Made by a program: the position numbers and the translations under genes
Origin: Armatimonadota bacterium
Lineage (GTDB): Bacteria > Sysuimicrobiota > Sysuimicrobiia > Sysuimicrobiales > Sysuimicrobiaceae
Reading direction: 5' to 3'
NCBI GenBank assembly: GCA_025060455.1
Contig: JANXBY010000075.1
Span: forward strand, 1 to 64,000
DNA: 64,000 bases
In this document: piece by piece, positions 55,307 to 64,000 of the stretch
Position numbering within the stretch: the first letter of the stretch is position 1
How the letters are laid out: the number at the start of each line of letters is the position of its first letter
The notes under the pieces: generated by a model
Databases searched by the model: none
Seen by the model: only the letters and a program-made list of their open reading frames with translations
Told to the model about the DNA's origin: nothing

Positions 55307-56038
55307 TCAGTCAGCCGCTGCCACCGGGTTCCGCAGCGTCCCGACCCCCTCCACGGTGATCTCCACCACGTCCCCGGGGCGCAGAGGACCGACCCCGGGC
55401 GGGGTGCCCGTGGCGATCACGTCTCCCGGCTCCAGCGTCATGTAGCGGGACGCCTCCGCCACCAGCTCGTACACGTCAAAGATCATGTACCGGGTCGAGG
55501 AGTCCTGGCGCACTTCGCCGTTGACCCGAGTGATGATCCGGACGTCCAAGGGATCCAGCTCGGTCTCCACCCACGGACCGTAGGGCGCGGAGCCGTCAAA
55601 GGCCTTGGCCCTCACCCACTGCTTTTCCACCTTCTGGACGTCCCGGGCGGTAACGTCGTTGAGGATGGAGTACCCGAGGATGACCTCCCGCGCCCGTTCC
55701 CGGGAGACACTCCGGCAGCGGCGGGCGATGACCACCGCCAGCTCCCCCTCGTAGTCCAACTGAGCCGTGTGGGCCGGGTACGGGATGGGCTGACCATGGG
55801 CCACCAGGGCGCTGGGAGGTTTGAGGAAGAACAGCGGTTCCTTCGGGATCTCCACCTCCAGCTCCTGCGCATGGTCCCGGTAATTGAACCCCACGCAGAT
55901 CACCTTCGTGGGGGCAGTGGGAGGAAGCAGCCGTACCGTCGACAACTCCAGCCGGTGGCCGGGGGGGAGAACCACCTCCTCCCCCTCCACCCGAACGTCG
56001 AGAGCCTGTCCGTCCAACCAGATCCGTGCCAGCTTCAT
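55307..56038 (-). CDS. Fumarylacetoacetate hydrolase family protein
   Basis: KVICVGFNYRDHAQELEVEIPKEPLFFLKPPSALV...LDYEGELAVVIARR...GYSILNDVTARDVQ. Confidence 0.95.
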   Translation of the reverse strand: MKLARIWLDGQALDVRVEGEEVVLPPGHRLELSTVRLLPPTAPTKVICVGFNYRDHAQELEVEIPKEPLFFLKPPSALVAHGQPIPYPAHTAQLDYEGELAVVIARRCRSVSRERAREVILGYSILNDVTARDVQKVEKQWVRAKAFDGSAPYGPWVETELDPLDVRIITRVNGEVRQDSSTRYMIFDVYELVAEASRYMTLEPGDVIATGTPPGVGPLRPGDVVEITVEGVGTLRNPVAAAD

Positions 56039-56060
56039 CCTGACCTCCGCCTTCTGCCCG

Positions 56061-56774
56061 TCAGAGAGGCTTGATGGGAGTTCCCCCGAACAGATTCCGC
56101 TGGACCCGAAGGAGGTGTGCGCGCATGCGCTCCCGAGCTGACTCCGGGTCCCGCGCCCGCAACGCTCCCAGAATGGCCGCGTGGTCCTCCACGTACGCCT
56201 CCCGGTGTCCGGGGCTTCCCAGGTCCTTGCGCTTGAGCTCGCCCCAGGTGGCCTCGTCCCGAATCCCCTGCAACAGGGCCGAGAAGAACGCCAGCGGGTG
56301 GTTGCCCGCGCTCTGCGCCAGGCGCACGTGGAACTCCCGGTCCTCCTGCTCGAAGGCCGTCAGGCTCTTGGAACGCCGCCCGGCCTCCACACACTCCTCG
56401 AGCCGCTGCCAGTCGGTGGGGCTGGATCGCACCGCAGCCAGGGCTGCGAGCACAGGTTCCAGCGCCAGCCGCGCCTCCAGGATTTCCGCGGGGTTGGCAA
56501 GCCGCGGAAGGTCGGGCAGGGCCAGCTGCAGGGGCAGAGGCCAGGGGTTCACCAAGCGGGTACCCCGGCGCGGCGCGGACTCCACCACCCCCAAGGACCG
56601 CAACAGCCGCAGGGCCTCCCGCAGGGTGGCGCGGCTCGTCTGCAGCTGGGCCGCCAGCTCCCGTTCGGGCGGCAGCCGGCCCTCGGGCAGCTTGCCTTCG
56701 GCCACCAGCTGCTCCAGCCGCCGCAGCACCACCTCAACGGCCGTGGGGCGCGGGAGGACGTTTGGCCTGATCAT
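56061..56774 (-). CDS. GntR/FadR-FCD family transcriptional regulator
   Basis: LPPERELAAQLQTSRATLREALRLLRSLGVVESAPRRGTRLV; C-terminal FCD-like helices. Confidence 0.92.
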   Translation of the reverse strand: MIRPNVLPRPTAVEVVLRRLEQLVAEGKLPEGRLPPERELAAQLQTSRATLREALRLLRSLGVVESAPRRGTRLVNPWPLPLQLALPDLPRLANPAEILEARLALEPVLAALAAVRSSPTDWQRLEECVEAGRRSKSLTAFEQEDREFHVRLAQSAGNHPLAFFSALLQGIRDEATWGELKRKDLGSPGHREAYVEDHAAILGALRARDPESARERMRAHLLRVQRNLFGGTPIKPL

Positions 56775-56852
56775 AAGCTCGACCCTAAGCCTAAGGGCGG
56801 CCGGCCGGTAAGTTCAAGTAGGTGGGTAGCTGGCGCCGGATGCGGTATCTGC

Positions 56853-56882
56853 TTGACCACGGCGGGACGCGGGCCCTAGAAT
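56853..56882 (+). promoter_or_regulatory. Predicted sigma70-type promoter of first TTT module
   Basis: TTGACC (56853-56858), 18-nt spacer, TAGAAT (56877-56882). Confidence 0.6.
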
Positions 56883-56892
56883 CGGCTCGCTA

Positions 56893-56906
56893 TCTGTCCG
56901 ACCAAA
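56893..56906. promoter_or_regulatory. Candidate GntR/FadR-type operator, site 1
   Basis: TCTGTCCGACCAAA (reverse TTTGGTCGGACAGA), 10 nt 3' of the -10 box; related sites at 62200 and 62298. Confidence 0.5.
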
Positions 56907-56925
56907 CGGAAGAGGGGGGGACACC

Positions 56926-57993
56926 ATGCGGGCGCTGGCGGTCAGCCTGTTGGTGGCGGTGGCGCTGGCGGGGACAGCACCCGCGCAGACGCCCTATTAC
57001 GCAGGCAAGGCCATCGAGCTTTTGGTTCCTACCGCGGTGGGCGGTGCCACCGACATCCTGGCACGGTTCTTCGCCCCGTTCCTGGAACGCCACATCCCCG
57101 GCAACCCGAGCATCCGCATCCGCAACATGCCGGGCGGCGGGACCCTGCTGGGCATGAACTGGTTCGCGGCCAACGCCAAAGCCGACGGCACCATGATGCT
57201 GGCCAGCACCGTGTCCTCCCAGGTGGCGTACATCCTCCGAAACCCTGCGGTTCGCTATGAGTTCCGCAAGCTGAAGGCGGTGTTGGTCAACGGCAGCGGG
57301 GCGGTCTTTTACGCCTCGCCACAGACAGGGCTGCGCCGGGCCAGGGACCTTGCGGGCGCCTCGGGGCTCACCTTCGGGAGCCTCACCCCACCTGGTGTGG
57401 AGCTGCCTGCGCTCCTGGCCTTCGAGCTGCTCGGGGTGCAGCCCAAGGTGGTGTTCGGCTTCGAGTCGCGAGGGCCCATCCGGCTGGCCTTCGAGCGCGG
57501 TGAGCTGAACCTTGACTTCCAGGCGACCTTCGTGTACGCCTCCCAGGTCCTGCCCCTGGTGCGTCAGGGGAAAGCCGTGCCGCTTATGACCCTCGGGTTC
57601 ATCGACGAGCGGGGACGCATGGTGAGGGACCCTTCGGTCCCCGACCTGCCCACGGTGTACGAGGTCTACCAGCAGATCCACGGCCTCAAGCCCGACGGCT
57701 TGCTTCGGTGGAAGGCCTACGCGGGGCTGGTGGCCGCCAGCTGGACCTACGGCCGGGCGCTGTGGGTGCCTGAGGGCACGCCCGAAGAAGCCCTCCGCGA
57801 CCTACGGGCTGGGGTGGATCGGATGACCGCGGATCCCGAGTTCCGCCGTCAGGCCGAGCAGGTCCTGGGCCCCTACCCGGTTCTGCGCGGCGACCGGGTG
57901 GAGCAGACCCTCCACCGGAACATGACCATGACCCTGGACGTGGTGAAGTACATCCGGGAGACCATCCGCACCAAGTACAACCAACACATCTAG
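56926..57993 (+). CDS. TTT transporter substrate-binding protein (TctC family), paralogue 1
   Basis: YYAGKAIELLVPTAVGGATDILARFFAPFLERHIPGNPSIRIRNMPGGGTLLG. Confidence 0.92.
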   Translation: MRALAVSLLVAVALAGTAPAQTPYYAGKAIELLVPTAVGGATDILARFFAPFLERHIPGNPSIRIRNMPGGGTLLGMNWFAANAKADGTMMLASTVSSQVAYILRNPAVRYEFRKLKAVLVNGSGAVFYASPQTGLRRARDLAGASGLTFGSLTPPGVELPALLAFELLGVQPKVVFGFESRGPIRLAFERGELNLDFQATFVYASQVLPLVRQGKAVPLMTLGFIDERGRMVRDPSVPDLPTVYEVYQQIHGLKPDGLLRWKAYAGLVAASWTYGRALWVPEGTPEEALRDLRAGVDRMTADPEFRRQAEQVLGPYPVLRGDRVEQTLHRNMTMTLDVVKYIRETIRTKYNQHI

Positions 57994-58007
57994 CACGGGA
58001 GGTGGCA

Positions 58008-59147
58008 GTGGCTACGAGCATCCACAACCTCCGGCTCATCAGCCGCACCCGGTACGGGCCCGTAGGTGCCGGACAGGTGCTCGTCGACCGCGGGTTCGCG
58101 TACATCGCCCCCATGAGGGACGTGGGCACCACCGTCTTGGACGTGCGGGACCCCCGGTCCCCCAAAGTGGTCGCCCAGCTGCCGTGCCCGCCCAACACCC
58201 ACATGCACAAAGTGCAGGTGAGCGGCGACCTCATGCTCGTGAACTACGAGCAGCTGCCGACCTATCAAGGGCCTGACTTCCGGGCGGGCGTGGGGATTTA
58301 CGATGTGCGCGACCCCGCCCAGCCTCGCGAGTTGGCGTTCTTCGAGACCGGTGGGATCGGGGTGCACCGGATGTGGTTCGTGGACGGGCAGTACGCGCAC
58401 GTCCCCGCGGGCGCTCCGGGGTACTCCGACCAGATCTACCGCATCTTGGACCTCACCCACCCGGACCGCCCGCGGGAAGTGGGGCGGTGGTGGATGCCGG
58501 GCCAGTGGACGGAGGGTGGCGAACAGCCGGACTGGCCGGCGGGCTGGCGCGTCCGGGTCCACGGGGCTCCCTTTGTCGTGGGGAACCGCTGCTACGTGGG
58601 GTGCACCGACTGGGGTTGGGCGATCCTCGACGTGACGTCTCTCAGCCAGCCGAAGCTGGTCACCCGGCACACCTTCTACCCGCCCTTCGGGGATATGCTG
58701 CACACCGCCTTGCCCCTCCCTGGGAGGAAGCTCGTGGTCTGCACCCAGGAGGCGCTGCGGCGGTGGTCGGACGGCCGGGACCGTGAGAAGTACATGTGGG
58801 TCGTGGACGTGCGGGAAGAGAAGAACCCCGTTCCGGTCGCTGCCTTTCGCGTGGACCCCGACGGCCTGGCTCACCCGGACCACCGGTTCGGCCCGCACAA
58901 CGTCCACGAGAACCGCCCGGGCAGCTCCCAAAGCGAGGAGCGGATCTTCTTGACCTACTTCGCCGGTGGGCTGCGGGTGGTGGACATCCGGGATCCCTTC
59001 CGGCCCCAGGAGATCGCGTGGTACGTGCCGGACTTCGGGCCGGACAAGGTGCCTCAGTCCAACGACGTGTACGTGGACGCAGACGGCCTCATCTACCTGG
59101 TGGACCGCCGGGAAGGAGTCCTCGACATCCTGGAACTGACCGTCTGA
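58008..59147 (+). CDS. LVIVD-repeat-like beta-propeller protein
   Basis: Repeated blades VLDVRDPRSPKVVAQL, IYDVRDPAQPRELAFF, ILDLTHPDRPREVGRW, ILDVTSLSQPKLVTRH, VVDIRDPFRPQEIAWY. GGGAGG before GTG. Confidence 0.8.
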   Translation: MATSIHNLRLISRTRYGPVGAGQVLVDRGFAYIAPMRDVGTTVLDVRDPRSPKVVAQLPCPPNTHMHKVQVSGDLMLVNYEQLPTYQGPDFRAGVGIYDVRDPAQPRELAFFETGGIGVHRMWFVDGQYAHVPAGAPGYSDQIYRILDLTHPDRPREVGRWWMPGQWTEGGEQPDWPAGWRVRVHGAPFVVGNRCYVGCTDWGWAILDVTSLSQPKLVTRHTFYPPFGDMLHTALPLPGRKLVVCTQEALRRWSDGRDREKYMWVVDVREEKNPVPVAAFRVDPDGLAHPDHRFGPHNVHENRPGSSQSEERIFLTYFAGGLRVVDIRDPFRPQEIAWYVPDFGPDKVPQSNDVYVDADGLIYLVDRREGVLDILELTV

Positions 59148-59179
59148 GGGACCCGCAGCCCGCGAAGGGGGGATCCGAG

Positions 59180-60253
59180 GTGAGGAGAGCAGGAGCGCTG
59201 GTCCTGACCGTCGTGCTCGTGTGGGCTTTGGCGTCTTCCGCAGGGGCGCCATACTACGCGGGCAAAGTGGTGGAGATCGTCGTCCCCACGTCTCCCGGAG
59301 GGCCGTCGGACATCCTGGTCCGGGCCATCGCCCCGTACCTGGAAAAGCACATCGCGGGTAACCCCTCCGTGCGGGTCCGGAACATGCCTGGGGGCGGGAC
59401 CATCCTGGGCAGCAACTGGTTTGCGCTGAACGCCAAGCCGGACGGCCTCACCCTGCTGGCGGCGCCTGTGGGCTCCACCATCGCGTACATCGTGCGCAAC
59501 CCCGCGGTCCGCTACGATTTCCGGAACTTCAAGCTGGTGGCGGTGAGCGGGAGCGGTGCGGTGTTCTATGTCTCCCCGCGCACGGGGGTACGGCGGGCCG
59601 CAGACCTCCCCCAGGCCCGAGACCTGGTCATGGGATCCCCTTCGCCGCCCGGGAACGTGCTCACGGCCATCGTGGCCATGGACCTGCTGGGCGTGAATCC
59701 TAAGGTGGTCTTCGGGTTTGAAGGGGTCGGGCCCGCGCGTCTCGCCTTCGAGCGGGGCGAACTCACCCTGGACTTCCAGTCCACCATCGTATACGTCACG
59801 CAGGTGCAGCCCCTGGTCCGCGCGGGGCGCGCGGTCCCCCTCATGACCCTGGGCTACCTGGACGAGCGGGGGCGGGTTGTCCGGGACCCCGCGGTCCCCG
59901 ACCTGCCCACGGTGTACGAGGTCTACCAGCAGATCCACGGCCGCAAGCCAGACGGCCTGCTGCGGTGGAAGGCATTCCGGGCGCTCTTCGCCGCGGGCTG
60001 GGTCTACGGGCGCGGGCTGTGGGCGCCCGGTGGGACACCGCCCGAGGTTCTGCGCGAGCTGCACGAGGCCGTGGACCGAATGAACCGTGACCCGGACTTC
60101 CAGCGGGACGTGGCGCAGCGCTTGCTGGAAGGCTACGCCCTCCACCGGGGGGACCGGGTGGAGGCGGTGGTGCACCGCAACCTGCAGATCACCCTGGACG
60201 TGGTGAAGTTCATCCGGGACCTCATGCGGGACAAGTACGGACAGGAGATCTGA
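59180..60253 (+). CDS. TTT transporter substrate-binding protein (TctC family), paralogue 2
   Basis: YYAGKVVEIVVPTSPGGPSDILVRAIAPYLEKHIAGNPSVRVRNMPGGGTILG; GTG 59180. Confidence 0.92.
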   Translation: MRRAGALVLTVVLVWALASSAGAPYYAGKVVEIVVPTSPGGPSDILVRAIAPYLEKHIAGNPSVRVRNMPGGGTILGSNWFALNAKPDGLTLLAAPVGSTIAYIVRNPAVRYDFRNFKLVAVSGSGAVFYVSPRTGVRRAADLPQARDLVMGSPSPPGNVLTAIVAMDLLGVNPKVVFGFEGVGPARLAFERGELTLDFQSTIVYVTQVQPLVRAGRAVPLMTLGYLDERGRVVRDPAVPDLPTVYEVYQQIHGRKPDGLLRWKAFRALFAAGWVYGRGLWAPGGTPPEVLRELHEAVDRMNRDPDFQRDVAQRLLEGYALHRGDRVEAVVHRNLQITLDVVKFIRDLMRDKYGQEI

Positions 60254-60258
60254 CCCCC

Positions 60259-62187
60259 GTGGCGGAAGCCGCCCTCCAAGCTCTCCAGGTGTTCGCGAAC
60301 GCGGACCGGCTGGGGCTGCTTCTGGCCGGGATCGTGGGCGGCATCGTCGTAGGGATCCTGCCCGGCATGGGCGGGATCGTGGCGGTGTCCCTGCTCCTGC
60401 CGTATGTGTTCCGGCTGGACGCGGTGGCCGCGGTGGCCGTCCTCACCGGTGCTCTGGCCGTGGTCCACACTTCAGACACCATCACCTCCGTGCTCATCGG
60501 GGCTCCGGGTTCCGCCGCCAGCGCCACCTCCGTCATCGAGGGCCATCCCCTGGCACGTCAGGGACAGGCGGCGCGCGCCCTGTCCGCGGCGTTCCTGTCG
60601 TCCATGATCGGAGGGCTCCTCGGCGCCCTGGGGCTGACCTTGTCCATCCCCATCGCCCGCCCCCTGGTGTTGGCCCTGGGCGCGCCGGAGTTGTTCATGC
60701 TGACCCTTCTGGGAGTCAGCTTCGCGGGCAGCCTGCTGGGCAAGGACGTCCGCAAGGGTCTGCTGTCCGGGCTCATGGGGACGCTGCTGGGGTTGGTGGG
60801 CCCGTCTCCGGCCGCGGCACAGGTCCGCTTCGACTTCGGCTCCCTCTACCTCATGGACGGCATCCCCCTCCCCGTGGTTGCTCTCGGGATCTTCGGGGTC
60901 GCGGAGGTCGTGGACCTTCTGGCCCGGGGCGGCAGCATCGCGCAGGTGGAAGGGTTGGGCCGGGGCTGGCTGGAGGGCGTGCGGGATGTGTTGCGTCACC
61001 GGTGGCTCGTGGTCCGCGGCGCCCTCATCGGCATGTGGGCGGGGATCCTCCCAGCCCTGGGAGCCACCGCGGGCACGTGGATGGCCTACGGCCACGTGGT
61101 GGCCACCAGCCGGGACCGGGAGCGGTTCGGCAAGGGCGACATCCGCGGGATCATCGCGCCAGAGTCCGCCAACAACGCGGTGGCCGCCGGCGACCTGATC
61201 CCCACGCTTCTGTTCATGGTGCCCGGCAGCGCCTCCGCCGCCATCCTGGTGGGGGCCCTGCTCCGCTACGGCATCCTTCCAGGGCCACGGATCCTGACCG
61301 ACCACCTCGACTTGGTTTACGTGATCATCTGGAGCTACGCGCTGGCCAGTGTCATCGGCGCGGGCATCTGCTTCGCCGCCAGCCCCGCTCTCGCGCGACT
61401 CACCCGGGTCCCGTTCGCCAAACTCGGGGCGCCGGTGCTGGTGGCCATGGCTCTCGGAGCGTACCAGGCGTCGCAGGAGATGGGTGACCTAGTGAGCCTG
61501 GTGGCCCTGGGCGCGCTCGGATGGTTCATGAGCGCCGCCGGCTGGCCTCGGGCACCGTTCCTCATCGGCTTCGTGCTGGTCGGGCCCATGGAGCGGTACT
61601 TCGTCATCACCAAGAATCTGTACGGGTGGACCTGGCTGGCTCGTCCCGGGGTGTGGGTGCTGGCAGCGGCGCTCATTGCGCCGTTCGTGTGGGCGAGCAT
61701 CCAGCGGCTGCGGCGTACGCGTCCGGCCTCTGAGGTGCCGAGCCGACAGTCCGGCCGCCGGGTTGCCGTAGACGTCTTCCTCACCGCGTGGGTGACGGCG
61801 GTGTTCGTGGTGGGTGCGGTGCTAGCCGCGCAGCTGGTGCCTGGGGCGCGGGAGCTCCCCCTCCTGGTGGCGGGCGCGGGCATCTTGCTCTCCGTGGCAC
61901 AACTCTTCGCCGTCTTCCGAGGGCACGACGCGCCCGAGGAGGTGCCCGAGCCCGCGCGGGTCCGCGCCAGCCTGTTGCTGCTCGCGGCGCTGGCGGGGTT
62001 CGTCGTCCTCACGGAGTGGGTCGGCTTCCTGCTCACCGCTGCCATGTTCACTCTGTGGGTGTGCCTGCGGCTGGCACGCATGCACCCCGGCTTCGCCGTG
62101 GCGTACACCGCCGTCCTGGCCGTCCTGGTCGGCCGGCTGGCCTCCCTGCTGAGCCTGCACCTGCCCGCGGGCCGGTTGGGCCTGTGA
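60259..62187 (+). CDS. TTT transporter permease, TctA with C-terminal TctB-like domain (fusion)
   Basis: GIVVGILPGMGGIVAVSLLLPYVFRLDAVAAVAVLTGALAVVHTSDTITSVLIGAPGS (TctA); C-terminal VDVFLTAWVTAVFVVGAVLAAQLVPGARELPLLVAGAGILLSVAQL (TctB-like). Confidence 0.88.
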   Translation: MAEAALQALQVFANADRLGLLLAGIVGGIVVGILPGMGGIVAVSLLLPYVFRLDAVAAVAVLTGALAVVHTSDTITSVLIGAPGSAASATSVIEGHPLARQGQAARALSAAFLSSMIGGLLGALGLTLSIPIARPLVLALGAPELFMLTLLGVSFAGSLLGKDVRKGLLSGLMGTLLGLVGPSPAAAQVRFDFGSLYLMDGIPLPVVALGIFGVAEVVDLLARGGSIAQVEGLGRGWLEGVRDVLRHRWLVVRGALIGMWAGILPALGATAGTWMAYGHVVATSRDRERFGKGDIRGIIAPESANNAVAAGDLIPTLLFMVPGSASAAILVGALLRYGILPGPRILTDHLDLVYVIIWSYALASVIGAGICFAASPALARLTRVPFAKLGAPVLVAMALGAYQASQEMGDLVSLVALGALGWFMSAAGWPRAPFLIGFVLVGPMERYFVITKNLYGWTWLARPGVWVLAAALIAPFVWASIQRLRRTRPASEVPSRQSGRRVAVDVFLTAWVTAVFVVGAVLAAQLVPGARELPLLVAGAGILLSVAQLFAVFRGHDAPEEVPEPARVRASLLLLAALAGFVVLTEWVGFLLTAAMFTLWVCLRLARMHPGFAVAYTAVLAVLVGRLASLLSLHLPAGRLGL

Positions 62188-62199
62188 GGCGCAACGGCT

Positions 62200-62213
62200 T
62201 TTGGTCTGGCCAG
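62200..62213. promoter_or_regulatory. Candidate GntR/FadR-type operator, site 2
   Basis: TTTGGTCTGGCCAG, matching TTTGGTCNGRC. Confidence 0.35.
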
Positions 62214-62259
62214 ATGTGACTTCCGCGGCTCCGGGAACATCAGCGTGAAGCGGCCAGGT

Positions 62260-62289
62260 TTGACCCATCGGGTAGTTCGGCCGTACAAT
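62260..62289 (+). promoter_or_regulatory. Predicted sigma70-type promoter of second TTT module
   Basis: TTGACC (62260-62265), 18-nt spacer, TACAAT (62284-62289). Confidence 0.6.
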
Positions 62290-62297
62290 TTCGGAGA

Positions 62298-62311
62298 TCC
62301 GTCTGACCAAA
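62298..62311. promoter_or_regulatory. Candidate GntR/FadR-type operator, site 3
   Basis: TCCGTCTGACCAAA (reverse TTTGGTCAGACGGA), 8 nt 3' of the -10 box. Confidence 0.5.
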
Positions 62312-62325
62312 GGGGGTTGGTCCAC

Positions 62326-63402
62326 GTGCGGGTGCTGGCGGCAATCCTGACGGTGGCGGCAGCGCTGGGGCTCGGTGGGAGCGTTCTCGCCCAGCCTGCC
62401 TACTATGCGGGCAAGACCATCGAGGTCGTCGTGCCCTTCGCCCCCGGGGGGGCCGCGGACGTGGGTGCCCGCTTTGTGGCTCCGTTTCTGGAAAAGCACG
62501 TAGCGGGCAACCCTCGCGTGAGTGTGCGCAACGTGCCGGGTGGGGGTTCCATGCTGGGCGCATCCTTCTTCGCGGCCAACGCGAAGCCCGACGGCCTGAT
62601 GGTCCTCTGCACCACTTCGTCCACGGTCTTCCCGTGGATGTTCGGGCACCCGTCCGCCCGCTACGACCTCAGCAAGATGCGCGTGGCCATGACCCTCGCC
62701 TTCGGGCCGGTGGTATACGTGTCCCCGCGGACCGGGGTGCGCAGGCCCGCGGACCTGCTCAGGCCGGCCGAACCCCTCGTCTACGGCGGGATCGCGGCCA
62801 CCGGCAGCGACCTGCCCGTCCTCATCGCCTTTGAGTTGCTGCGGCTGCCGGTCAAGGTGGTACTGGGCTTTGAGGGTCGGGGTCCCGTGCGGCTGGCCTT
62901 CGAGCGGGGCGAGACGAACCTGGACTTCCAGTTCACGCCGGTGTACCTCACCCAGGTGGTCCCCCTGGTTCGGGACGGAAAGGCCGTTCCTCTGTTCACG
63001 GGCGGAGCCCCGAACGCCCGCGGGGAGCTGGTCCTGCGGGACCCCGTGGTTCCGGACCTGCCGTCTGTGTTCGAGGTGTACCGTGAGCTGTACGGGAGCC
63101 GGCCCGCGGGACCCCGGTGGCGGGCGTATGAGGCTGCCGCGGCCCTGACGTTCAGCTACGGGCTGACCTGGTGGGTTCCGGAGGGGACGCCGGAGGCGGC
63201 GCTGCGGGCCCTGTACGAGTCGGTGGATCGGATCGTGGCGGACCGCGAGTTTCAGGAACGGGCGAAGTCCGTCACGGGTGGTTACCCGCTGCGCCGCGGA
63301 GACCAGGTGGAGGCCGCGGTCCGGAAGGCCATGCAGCCTACCCTGGACGTGAAGAAGTGGATCGCAGACCTGCTGCGGGACAAGTACAACGTGCGCTTCT
63401 GA
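62326..63402 (+). CDS. TTT transporter substrate-binding protein (TctC family), paralogue 3
   Basis: YYAGKTIEVVVPFAPGGAADVGARFVAPFLEKHVAGNPRVSVRNVPGGGSMLG; GTG 62326. Confidence 0.92.
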   Translation: MRVLAAILTVAAALGLGGSVLAQPAYYAGKTIEVVVPFAPGGAADVGARFVAPFLEKHVAGNPRVSVRNVPGGGSMLGASFFAANAKPDGLMVLCTTSSTVFPWMFGHPSARYDLSKMRVAMTLAFGPVVYVSPRTGVRRPADLLRPAEPLVYGGIAATGSDLPVLIAFELLRLPVKVVLGFEGRGPVRLAFERGETNLDFQFTPVYLTQVVPLVRDGKAVPLFTGGAPNARGELVLRDPVVPDLPSVFEVYRELYGSRPAGPRWRAYEAAAALTFSYGLTWWVPEGTPEAALRALYESVDRIVADREFQERAKSVTGGYPLRRGDQVEAAVRKAMQPTLDVKKWIADLLRDKYNVRF

Positions 63403-63444
63403 AGACGCGCCCAGGGATCGCGGCCGCAACCGCCGGAATCCGCC

Positions 63445-64000
63445 GTGGTTGACGCCGCCCTCAACGCGCTGGCCACGTTCGCCAGCCCGCTGCGGCTGGG
63501 GCTGTTGCTGGTCGGGGTCCTAGCCGGCCTGGTGGTGGGCATCCTGCCGGGACTCGGGGGCATCGTGGCCATCTCGCTCCTCCTGCCGCTGATCTTTCGC
63601 CTCGACCCGCCCACCGCCCTGGCCACGCTGACCGGCGCGCTGGCTGTGGTCTACACCGCCGACGTGATCACGTCCGTGCTGGTGGGCACGCCGGGCTCCC
63701 CAGCCGCGGCGCCCACAGCCATGGAGGGACACGCCCTGGCCCGGCAGGGACAGGCCGCTCGGGCGCTGGCAGCCGCGTTCCTCTCCTCGGTGGCGGGCGG
63801 ATTGCTGGGCGTGGTCGGACTCACGTTGTCCATCCCCGTCGCACGGCCCTTGGTGATGCTACTTGGATCGCCGGAGCTGTTCAGTTTCACCGTGCTCGGG
63901 TTGGCGTACGCAGGCAGCCTCCTCGGCCGGTCTCCCCTCCGCGGGCTCCTTTCGGGACTCCTGGGTCTGCTGTTGGGTCTGGTGGGACCTGCGCCCGCCG
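63445..64000 (+). CDS. TTT transporter permease TctA, 3'-truncated by window edge
   Basis: LGLLLVGVLAGLVVGILPGLGGIVAISLLLPLIFRLDPPTALATLTGALAVVYTADVITSVLVGTPGSPAAAPTAMEGHALA. Confidence 0.92.
   Translation, partial: MVDAALNALATFASPLRLGLLLVGVLAGLVVGILPGLGGIVAISLLLPLIFRLDPPTALATLTGALAVVYTADVITSVLVGTPGSPAAAPTAMEGHALARQGQAARALAAAFLSSVAGGLLGVVGLTLSIPVARPLVMLLGSPELFSFTVLGLAYAGSLLGRSPLRGLLSGLLGLLLGLVGPAPA

Noticed and set aside
57990-60175. Long minus-strand ORFs opposite the LVIVD and TctC2 genes
   Set aside because: Shadow ORFs opposite well-recognised plus-strand genes with ribosome-binding sites.

Overview
GC-rich bacterial chromosomal window. Almost every gene from 1 to ~56.8 kb is on the minus strand; the exceptions are one small plus-strand ORF at 43.2 kb and a tRNA-Ala. 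Genes from 56.9 to 64 kb are on the plus strand. The housekeeping blocks are alaS-ruvX-DUF1292-mltG-yqeG; rng-rodA-mrdA-mreD-mreC-mreB-radC; ruvC-ruvA-ruvB-DUF2905-spoIID-like; yebC; a PBP1A; and a kinase/ANTAR regulator pair. A run of about 13 overlapping or abutting genes goes from hemA to ccmE (heme synthesis, bacillithiol-type enzymes, cytochrome c maturation). The 3' part of the window carries NitT/TauT-type ABC genes, an FAH-family hydrolase, a GntR/FCD regulator and duplicated TTT (TctC/TctA) transporter modules. The most unusual locus is a compact respiratory operon at ~22.3-29.7 kb. It encodes a diheme cytochrome c, a Rieske protein, a cytochrome b that keeps the ligands of only one b heme, two tiny membrane proteins, a second cytochrome b fused to a 2x[4Fe-4S] ferredoxin domain, an MvhD-like protein, a CcoN (cbb3 oxidase subunit I) homologue in which the heme/CuB ligand positions appear to be lost, a CcoO-like cytochrome and a further cytochrome c. 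I read this as a possible undescribed quinol/ferredoxin/cytochrome electron-transfer complex. All assignments come from reading sequence and recalled family motifs; no searches were run.
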